From positions 13,230,144-13,294,143 of the forward strand of contig NC_065920.1 of NCBI RefSeq assembly GCF_024586455.1: a stretch of DNA of 64,000 nucleotides, given 5' to 3'. The translations under genes were made by a program, and so were the position numbers. Below the pieces are notes generated by a model that made no database searches, was not told the origin of the DNA, and worked only from the letters and a program-made list of their open reading frames with translations. Positions 1 to 11,506 of this stretch are shown here, piece after piece. Source of the DNA: Bactrocera neohumeralis (lineage: Eukaryota > Arthropoda > Insecta > Diptera > Tephritidae). Positions within the stretch are counted from its first letter, which is position 1. Every line of letters begins with the position of its first letter.

Positions 1-3000
1 AACAAAAAATATATATACATTTCAAGGTTAATAGCATGCAAACATGGCTTTCGACTATAAATAGCAAGAAGTTTCAACCTAAAGGCTAGAATGATTTAGA
101 GAGGGATATCTCAATAATATGGCGTAATCAACATAACTGTTTACAGTCGAAATTTGTGTACCCTTAATATATTTCATATGCATCAATGTTTTTTTCTCAC
201 ATTATGAAATATGTTACTAAATACTATCGAACAATGAACTTACAAAAATAAGATTTTTTTTAAACACGCGAAGTTGAATTTGGCTAACATTGGAATTCAT
301 ATGCATACATGTATAGCATACATAAAATTTCATCTGGAACTAAGGCATAATTAAACCAATTTATACTCGTCAGACGAAACATTTGTTTCCGAAAAGTATT
401 GATATTAACCAGTGTTCCTTATTTATCATAGCATATTTCACTATTTGTTTACTATAATCATCAATTTACCTAAGTCTCACCTCAATATTTTATAAAACAG
501 AATTTTGTATATACAATTCATACACGTAGTACCCAAACAATTGATTTGCATTTCTCGATTAAATTTATATTTCTGTATGTTTATTATACCAGATTTATGT
601 GCATACATACATACGTTACGTATCACTCAAAAACATTTTTTTTTGTTACAAAAGCGAAAACGAAGCAGTTCCAGCAGTGTAACTTCTTTGCGCGACTCAT
701 ACCTCTTCATACATAAGTTTTCTCGAGTTGCTTATTCGCCGAAAAGTTGATGACCTTGCTTAAAATAGTGGTTGCTTACAAGTTATTACATAATTCGAAA
801 TATATTAGTGCATTAATACATAATATTTGCTTTTCTGCTTGATGTTGTAATCGCCGTTAGTATGCAAAGCTTCTACTTCGGCCGATGATTGTCCATTGGC
901 ATTTTAGTTGTCCGTTGCAAAGGTTGAAATGAAACCACCTAAATTAATATAATTAAATGCTTATTACTAAAATGCATTTATTATTCTTTTTTTTCTTTTA
1001 ATTGGCTAATATTTTTTCACACAAAATGGACAACACCAAATGCGAATAATGCATGCATGCATGTTGTCATATAATCACCTATCCTCAATAGTGGTTTCCA
1101 GTTACTTTTCCGTATTGGCTATATCATTGGGTTGTATTTATTCATCGATTATACTACACGATCATTTATTGAAAAACGTTTACCGCTTACCAATGGAATT
1201 TTTCGACACTACACCACTCGGCAGAGTTATGAATCGTTTCTCCAAAGATGTTGATACCATTGATAATGTTCTACCACAAAATTGGCGCGTTGTCATATCA
1301 CAATTTTTCTCGGTAAATTCAATACCAATTGATTTTATATTCAATATTAAACAATGTGAGCTCAGCAAAACAATTCTGAAAACGTTGTTCAAAAGTTGAG
1401 CACATATAGTTTAATATCAAAGCTGTATTTGCCATTTGCTGCGCATAAACGAAATTCATATTCCATTAAATTAAATTAATACTCACCGATCCAAACGGCT
1501 GTCGTGGGAATTGATTCCTATTCCATAAAAGTTTTCGCTTAAAATTTCGCAGCGAACAATTTTTTTATATACATAAATATTTTACTATTTGTACACAAAT
1601 ACAGCTTTGAATTTTATCAAAATTATTCCCTGCACTTTATAATTTAAAATGAAATTGCATTTATCATTCATATAAAATTCAACATTTTTGCACTCAAAGC
1701 ATTACATTCGTTCAAAAAAAAAAAATCACAATTCTGGAAAATACTGCCGTGATGACAGTCTTTGTCCAGATAAAATTGGTTCGGTAGTGAGAACGGTAAT
1801 CTACTTTATCATATTTTCTGCTGTTTGGTTACAAAAACCTCGGTGCTGAAAAGTTCAAAGCTTGTGATCCACTGATCTACTAAATTTGTGCGTTAACTTC
1901 AACTTCTTTGCTGCAATCTGACTGCAAGTGTTTTCACACCGACGTTCAAAAAATAGTTTTCTCATGATAATTTACTTTGATTATTTATATTTGGAAAGTT
2001 GTGCATATACTGTTCATCATCTCAATTGGCACAATAGAAAATTAAACACAATACTCACCATATTACCTCATAAATGTCAAGAAATTAGGTTTATATTGTA
2101 AAAATAGCAACTCCTCCTTAAGTGTGTTTGGTTGCATATATTAATCTTTCCTCTAATCATTTCCACAATATACGAAATATTAAAAAAGAAAATTTAATTC
2201 CACCCAGTACTTACATATCGTCACCTGAAATGCAAAATAACGTAACAACATTTTCGGAAATTTACAGTGGCATGAATGAAACACGAAATAAAATGGATCA
2301 TGAGTGAAATAAAATTTTAATATTGGTTAAAACTAGTTTATATTTGATCGGAGAACCAGAAAATGTTGAACATATGTAATATTATGTAAGTAATTTGAAG
2401 TAGTGAAGCGTAATCTATAAGACATTCAATTTCGAATTTTTTGATGATACGTTATTTTGCATTTCAGGTGACGATATATACATGGTAGTTTGGTCGTTTT
2501 ACATATTAGCGAATATTTATTATATTTTTGTTTTTGTTGTTGAAAATCATTTAGAAACTGTTTCAAAGATACATACATACAATTTAACTATAATACACCT
2601 AATCACACTTACTAACCCAAACGTATATTAGCACCTTTGTTTGTGACTCTGCACCAAAAACAAATATTGTCAAAGAGTTCGTTAAACAGATTCTTATACA
2701 TATAAATTATTTTTACATACAAAAATCACTAAACAATTATACAAAACTCCTTGCAGTTGTTAGTCAAGCTAGCTGTTCGGTCACATTGGCACTCGGCTGT
2801 ATTTATTGTGCTAAGGAACTTCATAATATACTACTATCGCGTGTATTACGATGGCCCATGGAACTCTTTGATACGACGCCTTTGGGTAGAGTAATCAATC
2901 GTTTCTCAAAAGATATCGACGCGGTTGATTTCACTTTACCACAATTATGGCGCACAGTCATAAGTCAATTTTTCTCGGTACTAAATAATTTTCCGTTTCA

Positions 3001-6000
3001 TTAAACATCCTTTGCATAAACGCGCACACATACACGCTCATTACATATACAATACAGCAAAAACCAAAAAAAAAAAAATGCAATTAGACAATACTATCGA
3101 ACCGCAAACTTAAACACACAATTACGAACTCATAACGTTGTCGTTTTGCCCTAAAATCTGTGATAAAAATCTGAATTATTTATCAATATTTCCAAAAATT
3201 TGTAATGCAATAATGAAAATTACATGGCGCTAAGTAGGAAATTACGTTGTAATGTGCATTTTTCGTTGTGTTGCAATGTGTTAATGGTTTTGCGTCTTAA
3301 AACCACTTAAAGAACTATATGGTGTATATTTTCAACCGAAATGTGCACCAACCTATCTCTTATGAGATAATCTGCTATATATGCTTCACAACCACAAACC
3401 GCAGAGAGATCTTATCCTTAAAAATTACTTTACAATTTTAATAGAGTTGCAAATATTGTCGTTACTTTATTTGTAGTTTTCATAATTCTCAGCTGATGTA
3501 TGTAAATAAATGTAGCATTAATATACCCTCATTGGAATGCACTGAGTATTCGCCTCAGATTTAGCGACTAACCTTTTTTCTGTTTTTTGGCTTCAAGCGC
3601 ATTTACTTACCGCTTTATTAATTTAGCTTTACTTTTCCTGTGTACATTTGTATATAATTTATTGAAATTTGCATGCTATTTCTTTTGTAATTGTTGCCAT
3701 AGCACGTTTAATATATGTATTTCCGATATATACATATAATAAAAAAATATTGCTGACATTTTCGAATTTTATGCTATATTTTCTACTTTCTATTTTAACA
3801 TTCATAATGCTACCAAAACAAATATGTCGCAAAACATTATACATAACATATATTTTGCAAACTTAAAACGGTGAATTTGTATTCGCTTAGTCATATCCCG
3901 GTATTTATCTGGACTGTGTTTGGCATTTGGTTGCCTAAATAGCTCCTTGGAAGTATTTGTAATACTGGTTAAAAAGGTAATGCGTTGGCCAACTGAACTA
4001 TTCGATACAACTCCGTTGGGCCGCATACTCAGCCGCTTCTCGAAAGATATCGATACGTGCGATAACATACTGCCGGGTGTGCTGCAACAATTTATGTCAA
4101 CACTCTTTGGGGTAAAAAAAAAAACAAAACAAAAATAATCCACTATAACTAAAAAATATTAAAAAAATATATACGTATATTTATGTATACATACATATGT
4201 ACATATGTATATTTGTTACATTACTGCTTTTTCGTATGATTAATTTTACAAGGCTTCTGAAATTAACAAACGCCTACCAGTATTCCATTCAAAATAATTG
4301 GTGTCGGTGTTGCTATACAAATTTAAATTATTGCATGCAATTTAACAAAAAAGGTCGAAACCGACGGCATGAGTGCTTAACATGGCAACGAATAAACTGT
4401 AAATTAATAACTAATCTGGACGGTACATTTACTCACTGTGCTCATTTCAATATTGATGCGATTTTTTTCTAATAAAAAAACTTGTCAGAAGATTGATTTT
4501 CTTATGGAAAACTGCAAGCAATTTGGTAAAAAAACCTATGAGCCTTTGCAGTTTCTCCAATAAAAGTCAGTCTACTTATATACATGCAAATGCCGCCATT
4601 ACTTGATTTAAAACCCATAAAAATGCACAACTCCATCAGTTGCATGAAAGTTGCTTTTTGAGTTTAAGTAATTTGTAACTTAACTATTTAAGTATTTTTT
4701 TTTTAATTTTGGTGTTTTCTTTGCATGCTGCTTCTGCTTTAACGCAGTGCTAAGAAAATATTTTTTTTTTTAAATATTTAGTATTAACGGTGTAGTTGAT
4801 TAGTATCATACTTTATTTTACTTTATTATCGATCATTAGCGTAGTTTATGCGATAGAAATAGAGTATTCAAAAGCCATATACTAAAAATCATTTTTGAGC
4901 ACTCCCAATTTGTCGCATTGCAGCTTTTTTCCTTATATAATTGCTTTAGTATAATTTTTTTCTGGTAACCATTCCATATCAAATCATTAGCCTTAAGTAG
5001 ATATAAATTAGATATCACACGTTTTATATAACTGAATATTATTTAATTACTATTTTACATTACTATTATTATTACATTATTATTAATATTACATTTATTA
5101 CCATAGCTAAAAATTATTGCTTTACTTTTACTATTATCTATCCTTATTTCGTATAAATCTTAAAAATTATTTGCATACATTCTTTTGCAGCAGTTAAATT
5201 TTAAAAAATATTTACATACATTTTTTTGCACTACTATTTATTTAGTAATATATTTCTCTTGCCTCCTTTCTATTACATTTCAATTAAAAACTCATGTTTC
5301 TCCTTTTTTGCTGTTTTCAAATCAATACTAAAAACATAATACATTTTCGCAATTTTGTAGGCTATGAAACATTTCCAAAATATTAGCGCACTCATGGCAG
5401 AAATTTCGGTTGCGGATAACCGTACATACATGCTTAAACACCAATAGCTCTCACAAGCGTTTTAACCGATTTTTAGGTATAGCATGTCTTCTTTTACACC
5501 ACCATATCTACGTTTACCACCGAATTTTACATAATCGCCATTATATATGTAATACTTGAATAGGTGCAAAATGTTCATAAACATCCAACAATGCGTGAAA
5601 TTTCGAATTTCTTGAGATTCTTCTACCCATTTCATAAAAAAAAAAATCACATATGGCCATGAGATCTTTGGTTCATCCAGCCCTACAATCTGCTTATAAC
5701 GAATGGCAGCACAAAGACACTTTTACCCTTTTTCCGGAAATTTCAGTTAAATATAATTTTACTGTGTTTATTTTCCTAAAATTACCGTAAACACTACACA
5801 TCCCACTCCTTGAACATATCATGGGTGCATATGCCGGAAACTGTGACTGTGTTGAAACATAGGCGTGTTTGCTTATTTCGCTGTCGCACTGGTGTACACT
5901 GGCACACTCAAGGCGGCCAAGGAGCTCCATAATGATCTGCTTAAGTTTATAATGCGCGCACCGATTTGCAATTTCTTCGATATCACGCCAGTAGGACGTC

Positions 6001-9000
6001 TTTTGAATCATTTCAGCGGTGATATGGAAGTGATCGATGAAGAATTACCCGGCACACTGGATAGTTTCCTTACAATAATTTTTATGGTATTTATATTGTT
6101 TCAGTTCTTTCAACTTCTTCTTACAGACTTGCAAAACATAATTGCAGCTGTTTACATAATTTATGGTTTGTAATTTTACAAAATTTTATTCATTTTTATT
6201 TCACTCAATTCATTTTCTTCGAACATTTAACATTTGCCAATCACAAAGTTTCCATACCTAAATCTGATTTTATTTTTGTTTTTTTTTTTTTTGAGCCAAA
6301 AAACAAACAAACCGCTCAGCCCCCCAGCCCAGCCTAACATTTATTTAATTTAGTTAGCGAGTTTGCACACTAGTGGAGTTTTATATAATATTTAAAACTT
6401 ATACACTCATATCTCATCCGTATAGCTCTTTGCAGTTACGGCGCATCTTTAGCTGTTGCTGTGGCCACAATTCACGCATCTTTACGAATATCTCACGAAC
6501 TTTATAGTAGCCTCTTACATTTGCCAACCGAATTTTTCGATATAACGCCCACTGGGCAGATTTTAGATCGTTGCACTAGCGATGTGCAAATATTAGACAC
6601 AATAATGCCGCTCAATACGCGAATATTTATGTCGACCATGTTTCAGGTACATGCATATGATTATCTTGTGAGAAAACATAAATATAATAAAATGATTATA
6701 AGACCTTTCTTTATGTTCACATGATTTTTATAATTCTTTTCTTTACATTTCCAGTTACATACATATGTACATTTATACATTAGGGAGTCCGTTACTTCTT
6801 AAGTTAATTGATTTTTTGCAAACGCTCCCTGCAGTTAAAAATAAGAATCCAACGTAAACTAGCTCATTGTTTTCAATTCAATTAATTCTCTTTTTTAATT
6901 GAGTGGCATTTTGACGTTTTCTGTTATAATTGGTTCGCTGTTGCTTACATTTTATACGCAATTTTTGTTTACATTTTGTTAGGAAAATTTGTATAAAAAC
7001 TCGAAAAACTTTTTCCCCATCTTTTTAATTGTAGTCTATTATTTTATTTTTCTATCTCTTTAAATTAATTTATTTTTTTGCCGACCAATCTCTGCAAAAC
7101 CTTAAACAAAATGATTTTTTATAACCTCATTAAGTATAAAATTAAGCAAGCACAATTCGTTAATGATAGGTATGTAAATAACAAAATGTCTATTAGGTGT
7201 AAAATATTATATAATTAAGGATTATATATCACAAATATATTTCTTTCTTTGAATTTACATATAAATAAGTATATTAAAAAAATTGGAAAGCAAAAAAAAA
7301 TTATTATTTTTATAAACAACTATATACTTACATATGTATGTATAAGTTATTGGTACATTATCGCAAGACCATTTTTAGCTTAGAGTCCAAGCTGTAAAAA
7401 GTTCAAAATTGTTAGTTTCTACCCTCTTAGTTGTATATACCACCCATATTAATAAGTTACGTAAAAAGTAAGTTCCTATTAATGCTTTTTGCTAACAGTT
7501 ACTAGCTTATAAGATCTCTATCTGTGTGCTAGTATAAGTTTATTAAATTTAAGATTTCGCTTATTGTAAATTAACAATATTAAACTAAATAATAATTTTT
7601 TTGGCGATCTGTATGCATTTAAGAATTTAGTGTGTATCAAAAAGGAATGATTTAAAAAAATTATTTGTTCGTGCCTAACGAGTGTAGAAATATTTTTGGA
7701 TACAATTAACTAACTACGTAAACTTCGAAACCCTCTGTGTTTAATTTAATAACTAAAACTGTTATCGCAATATTTCATTTATATGTACGAATTGGCATGT
7801 TCTGACGTCGTTTCAAATATCTACCAAATTGGTACTAAATGCGCACCTATCAGGGCAAATTTATATAACGGTTCCTGTTTTTGTTTACTTTCGTCGGAAA
7901 TGCATGTTTGTACATGTCCAAAGGATGATGTGCACCTAACAGGGCAAATTTTTATAAGTGTTTTTGTTTTTTGCGTTCATCGAAAATGAATAACTATCTT
8001 GACGCTGCAATGAGTATTTATTTCGGTGCATTCTTGGCTTCGAAAAACTTATTCGTCTAAATTTTTAGGTTAATTATGCGCGTACCAAACATTTTTTTAA
8101 CAAAATACGTTATGTACGTAAATATTATTAACACAAAGTTTAACAGAAGCCATATCCCTGTTAATTAAATAGGGTATGTTGTTTACATCGCTTCACTGAC
8201 GACGATTTGCAAGCATTAACTTAAATGTGTGTACGAAATAGTAAACAATCGAAATGCAACCATTGTGATGTTAAAACTAATAACAAATCATGCTCATATA
8301 ATGATAAAAGCGTAAATAATCTATGTACGTATGTATGTGTGTCCCATAGATTTTTAAATAACCAACGTGAAATCGTCACATGTCCATATAATTGAGTGCA
8401 TTCAAATGAAATTTTCTTAAACAAAGATCTTTCCCTAAAAATCTTTAAGAATCGCCAGCAACTTGTAGCAATTTGAGCCAAAATTTTACACTATCACTAT
8501 CATTCCCGCTGAGATCAGCTAATTGTATAAGAAAAACGTTAATAATTTGGCTATAGCAATAATATAGTATATTTGTTGTAACGCATCTCAAAGTGATTAA
8601 AGTTGCGTGAAAGTTTTATACGTTCTCTTTTTTGATAAAATCAAAGTATTTTAAGCATTATTGGTACATAGTATATGAATGTAGTAGTTAGATATAGGTT
8701 ACAGTAAATACATACATACATTTAAATGTATATCTCTAAAAAAGCCACCTGTCCTGTAACTCGTTTGCAGCTGTAGTGTCATATTTAATGACTTGCGCCC
8801 CATACTTGGGTGCTTTGCGTGCGGCAACTGTGATCCATTTGATGCTATTAAAAAATATGCTACGCGTACAACTGAACTTTTTTGATACAACACCCACGGG
8901 TCGCATATTGTCCAGATTTTCAAAAGATGTTGATGTCGTTGATACAAAACTGCCACAATTAATTGATGACTGCCTTTGGTGCGGTTTTCAGGTATGCATA

Positions 9001-11506
9001 TAAATACTAAATGCGTTCGTTTAGTTTCAGCGGGTTGCGTATTAATGCCGTATTTAATATACAAAATTTTACAATTATAATCAACAACACATATGTACAT
9101 ACATACACACATTATGTATTGTACAGGGGTATTTATGTATGTCAGTTCACTTACTTGAACGCCAATAATATGTATATTAATGTAATATTATAATGCTTAC
9201 GATTTTTATAAAAAACTGTTAATATTACTTTGTTGTTGCCGCAACGCCTTAGACTTGAAATTGTATCGACATGCACACGATTACTGCAAATATTTAGGCA
9301 TTTGAGGAACATAGCCGTCAGTAGGAAGAAAAAAATTTTTTGATCTATAATAAATTGAAGTATGTTGTTTAAAAGTAGGTATTATATTTCGAAAACAGTT
9401 ACTGCATGAAAATTTTGAAAAAAAATATATAATGCTCACCATTTTATGTGCTCGAAGTACTCAAGATAGGCTTGATATAGAAACAAAATTACTATATACA
9501 TACATACATATATAATATACCTTAGATTCTCTATAATTGAAATATCTAACTCTGCTCAGATTGCTACATCAATATCAAAATTCTTAAAATTGCACACGAA
9601 CTTATTGTAAAGGGCCTCCACCCCTTTAATTTATTATTATGTAATTATATATGTATATCTCTTTTTGTTTGTTTTTGGTTGCAAAAACGTGGTAAGATTA
9701 AGTAAATAAATTAGAAAATGTGTATCACCAAGTTTTTGAATCAAGTAATGGCATTTCTAACCTCAAAAATATCCTGTTATAACATAACCAAAAAAAAAAA
9801 TCCGTTCATTATTAACATCATGTTTCACAAGTATAACACATTTTTACATAAAATTTTGCCAAAATACATATTAACATATTTATTACTTTCCTTCTTCGAT
9901 TGTTTGTTGAATTTCATTTAACGCAATATAAAGGTTTTGGCCACTATTGTGGTGATCAGCATGTCGACGCCGATATTCTTGGCAGTCATTGTGCCCATAG
10001 GCTTGCTATATTATTTTGCGCAACGATTCTATGTTGCCTCTTCTCGCCAATTGATGCGTTTGGAATCGGTGTCGCGTTCGCCAATTTACACGCATTTCAA
10101 CGAAACGATCACTGGCGTAACGACCATACGTGCTTATTCGGTACAAGATCGGTAAATACCCATTAATGAAATGAATAAATGTAGAAATTATTTATACATA
10201 CACATGTTAACATACTTATATTACCTTTTATAGCTTTATCGATGAATCAGACAATCGCGTGGACAAAAATCAGGTCTGCAAATATCCTTCATTAATCGCA
10301 AATAGATGGCTAGCTATACGTCTAGAAATGGTCGGCAATCTAATTATTCTCTTCGCAGCACTTTTTGCCGTATTAAATGGTCAATCGAATGCTGGCCTTG
10401 TCGGTCTATCTGTGAGTTATTCTTTGCAAGTGACGCAAACGCTCAATTGGTTGGTGCGCATGAGTTCCGATATTGAAACAAATATTGTGGCTGTGGAGCG
10501 TATTAAGGAGTATGGTGAAACAAAACAAGAGGCACCATGGGAGTTGGAAAACTCGAAAGTACCTCGCGATTGGCCAGTGGAGGGTCAGGTGGTATTTGAG
10601 AATTTCAAAGTGCGTTATCGTGAAGGTCTGGATTTGGTTTTGCGTGGCATTAACTTTACCATCAGCGGTGGTGAGAAAGTGGGCATAGTCGGTCGTACAG
10701 GTGCTGGCAAATCCAGTTTAACGCTGTCTCTGTTCAGGTGAGTTAAACGTAGGTAGTAATGGTGGCACTTTTAAAGGTTTTTTTTTAGTTTATATCACAT
10801 TTATTTTTTTCACGTAATGCGCAACTACATATTTATTCAAACAAATTATGGTATTTTTTTTTTAGAATTATCGAGTCAGCCGGTGGCCGCATTTTAATAG
10901 ACGGTGTAGATATTGCTACATTGGGCCTGCATATGCTACGCTCTCGACTCACAATCATACCACAAGATCCAGTCTTATTCTCAGGTACACTGCGCATCAA
11001 TTTGGACCCATACGAAGTGAAATCGGACGATGAACTATGGAAAGCGCTGGAATTATCTCATTTAAAAACTTTCATTAAAACACTTCCCGCCGGCTTGAAT
11101 CATGAGATTAGTGAAGGTGGTGAGAATTTATCTGTGGGCCAGCGGCAGTTAGTGTGTCTGGCGCGTGCTTTATTGCGTAAGACGAAAGTTTTGGTGCTTG
11201 ATGAAGCTACAGCCGCTGTAGATTTAGAAACAGATGATTTGATACAGGTAAGCTGGCAGAAATGTGATCTAGATGCATAATGAGAAAATTATTATTTTTT
11301 GTTTTTTTTTCTAGAAAACTATTCGTTTGGAATTCAAAGAATGCACTGTTCTAACAATTGCCCATCGTTTGAATACTATAATGGACTCTGATAAGGTGAT
11401 CGTTTTAGACAAGGGTGAAGTATCTGAGTTTGCTTCACCTGCGGAACTACTAGATAATCCCAAATCGGCATTCTACAGCATGGCAAAGGATGCCAATCTA
11501 GTGTAA
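1..11506 (+). CDS. MRP: Multidrug-resistance-associated protein (ABCC transporter), 3' half of gene
   Basis: The span covers introns, six alternative copies of one TMD2 exon (listed separately) and constitutive exons 9934..10151, 10234..10737, 10866..11247 and 11315..11506 (stop TAA). Phases agree throughout: every alternative exon starts with 2 nt completing a codon and ends at phase 0, matching GTT at 9934. The constitutive part encodes the end of the second transmembrane domain and NBD2, with Walker A GRTGAGKSS, signature LSVGQRQ, Walker B VLVLDEATAAVD and H-loop TIAHR all intact, so it should be a working ATPase half. The family exports glutathione, glucuronide and drug conjugates across the plasma membrane. 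Drosophila MRP is known to carry alternative exon arrays, and this array matches. The first TMDs and NBD1 lie left of the window. Bases 1-1091 are presumed intron or upstream sequence with no exon I can recognise. Confidence 0.93.
1092..1312 (+). CDS. MRP: MRP alternative exon, copy a (221 nt)
   Basis: Acceptor CAATAG ends at 1091 and donor GTAAAT starts at 1313. The exon begins in phase with VSSYFSVLA and contains the array signature FDTTPLGRVMNRFSKDVD, ending ISQFFS. This is the N-terminal part of TMD2 including an intracellular loop. The length of 221 nt equals copies b, c, e and f, so any one can replace another without shifting frame into the exon at 9934. Confidence 0.9.
2215..2477. promoter_or_regulatory. 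Perfect 30-bp inverted repeat in MRP intron (possible RNA duplex)
   Basis: Bases 2215-2244 are the exact reverse complement of 2448-2477, with a 203-nt spacer. The duplex lies between alternative exons a (ends 1312) and b (starts 2757). The right arm reads TTTTGCATTTCAG followed by GTGACG, so it carries a 3'-splice-like and a 5'-splice-like signal back to back. Pairing in the pre-mRNA would hide this site. A role in choosing alternative exons is inferred from what is known for Dscam and 14-3-3zeta. Confidence 0.75.
2757..2977 (+). CDS. MRP: MRP alternative exon, copy b (221 nt)
   Basis: Acceptor TTGCAG ends at 2756 and donor GTACTA starts at 2978. It encodes VSQASCSVTLALGCIY and then FDTTPLGRVINRFSKDID, ending ISQFFS. 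It is the closest relative of copy a. The preceding intron contains the perfect 30-bp inverted repeat at 2215-2244 and 2448-2477. Confidence 0.9.
3891..4111 (+). CDS. MRP: MRP alternative exon, copy c (221 nt)
   Basis: Acceptor CGCTTAG ends at 3890 and donor GTAAAA starts at 4112. It encodes ISRYLSGLCLAFGCLN and FDTTPLGRILSRFSKDID, ending MSTLFG. Same length and phase as the other copies. Confidence 0.9.
4112..5862 (+). other. MRP: MRP intron between alternative exons c and d
   Basis: AT-rich sequence with many homopolymer runs. I searched both strands by eye for another TPxGR/RFSKD exon and found none here or in 6647-8770, 1313-2756 and 8992-9933. Confidence 0.6.
5863..6086 (+). CDS. MRP: MRP alternative exon, copy d (224 nt)
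   Basis: Acceptor ACATAG ends at 5862 and donor GTATTT starts at 6087. It encodes VFAYFAVALVYTGTLKAAKEL and FFDITPVGRLLNHFSGDME. It is one codon longer than the other copies; the extra residue falls in MRAPICNFFD, where the others have RWPMELFD-type sequence. It also replaces the RFSKD core with HFSGD, so it is the most divergent loop of the array together with copy e. Confidence 0.87.
6426..6646 (+). CDS. MRP: MRP alternative exon, copy e (221 nt)
   Basis: Two possible acceptors lie ten bases apart. GTATAG ending at 6425 keeps the phase and gives exactly 221 nt, while TTGCAG ending at 6435 would shift frame, so the first is chosen. Donor GTACAT follows 6646. It encodes LCSYGASLAVAVATIHASL and FFDITPTGQILDRCTSDVQ, replacing the RFSKDxD core by RCTSDVQ. 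Confidence 0.85.
7842..7987. repeat. Imperfect direct repeat in MRP intron e-f
   Basis: Two related blocks of about 57-59 nt, 7842-7900 and 7931-7987. They share GCACCTA, then CAGGGCAAATTT, a T-rich middle and a TCG-AAATG end. They lie in the 2.1-kb intron between alternative exons e and f. No open reading frame is kept between the copies. Confidence 0.6.
8771..8991 (+). CDS. MRP: MRP alternative exon, copy f (221 nt)
   Basis: Acceptor TTTGCAG ends at 8770 and donor GTATGC starts at 8992. It encodes VVSYLMTCAPYLGALRAA and FFDTTPTGRILSRFSKDVD, ending WCGFQ. It is the last copy before the constitutive exon at 9934. Confidence 0.9.

Noticed and set aside
2122..2307. 61-aa open frame overlapping the left arm of the inverted repeat
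   Set aside because: Low-complexity, no recognisable content, and lies within an intron; better explained as chance.
6431..6435. TTGCAG as acceptor of MRP exon e
   Set aside because: Gives 211 nt and breaks the phase shared by all other copies; GTATAG ten bases upstream gives 221 nt in phase.
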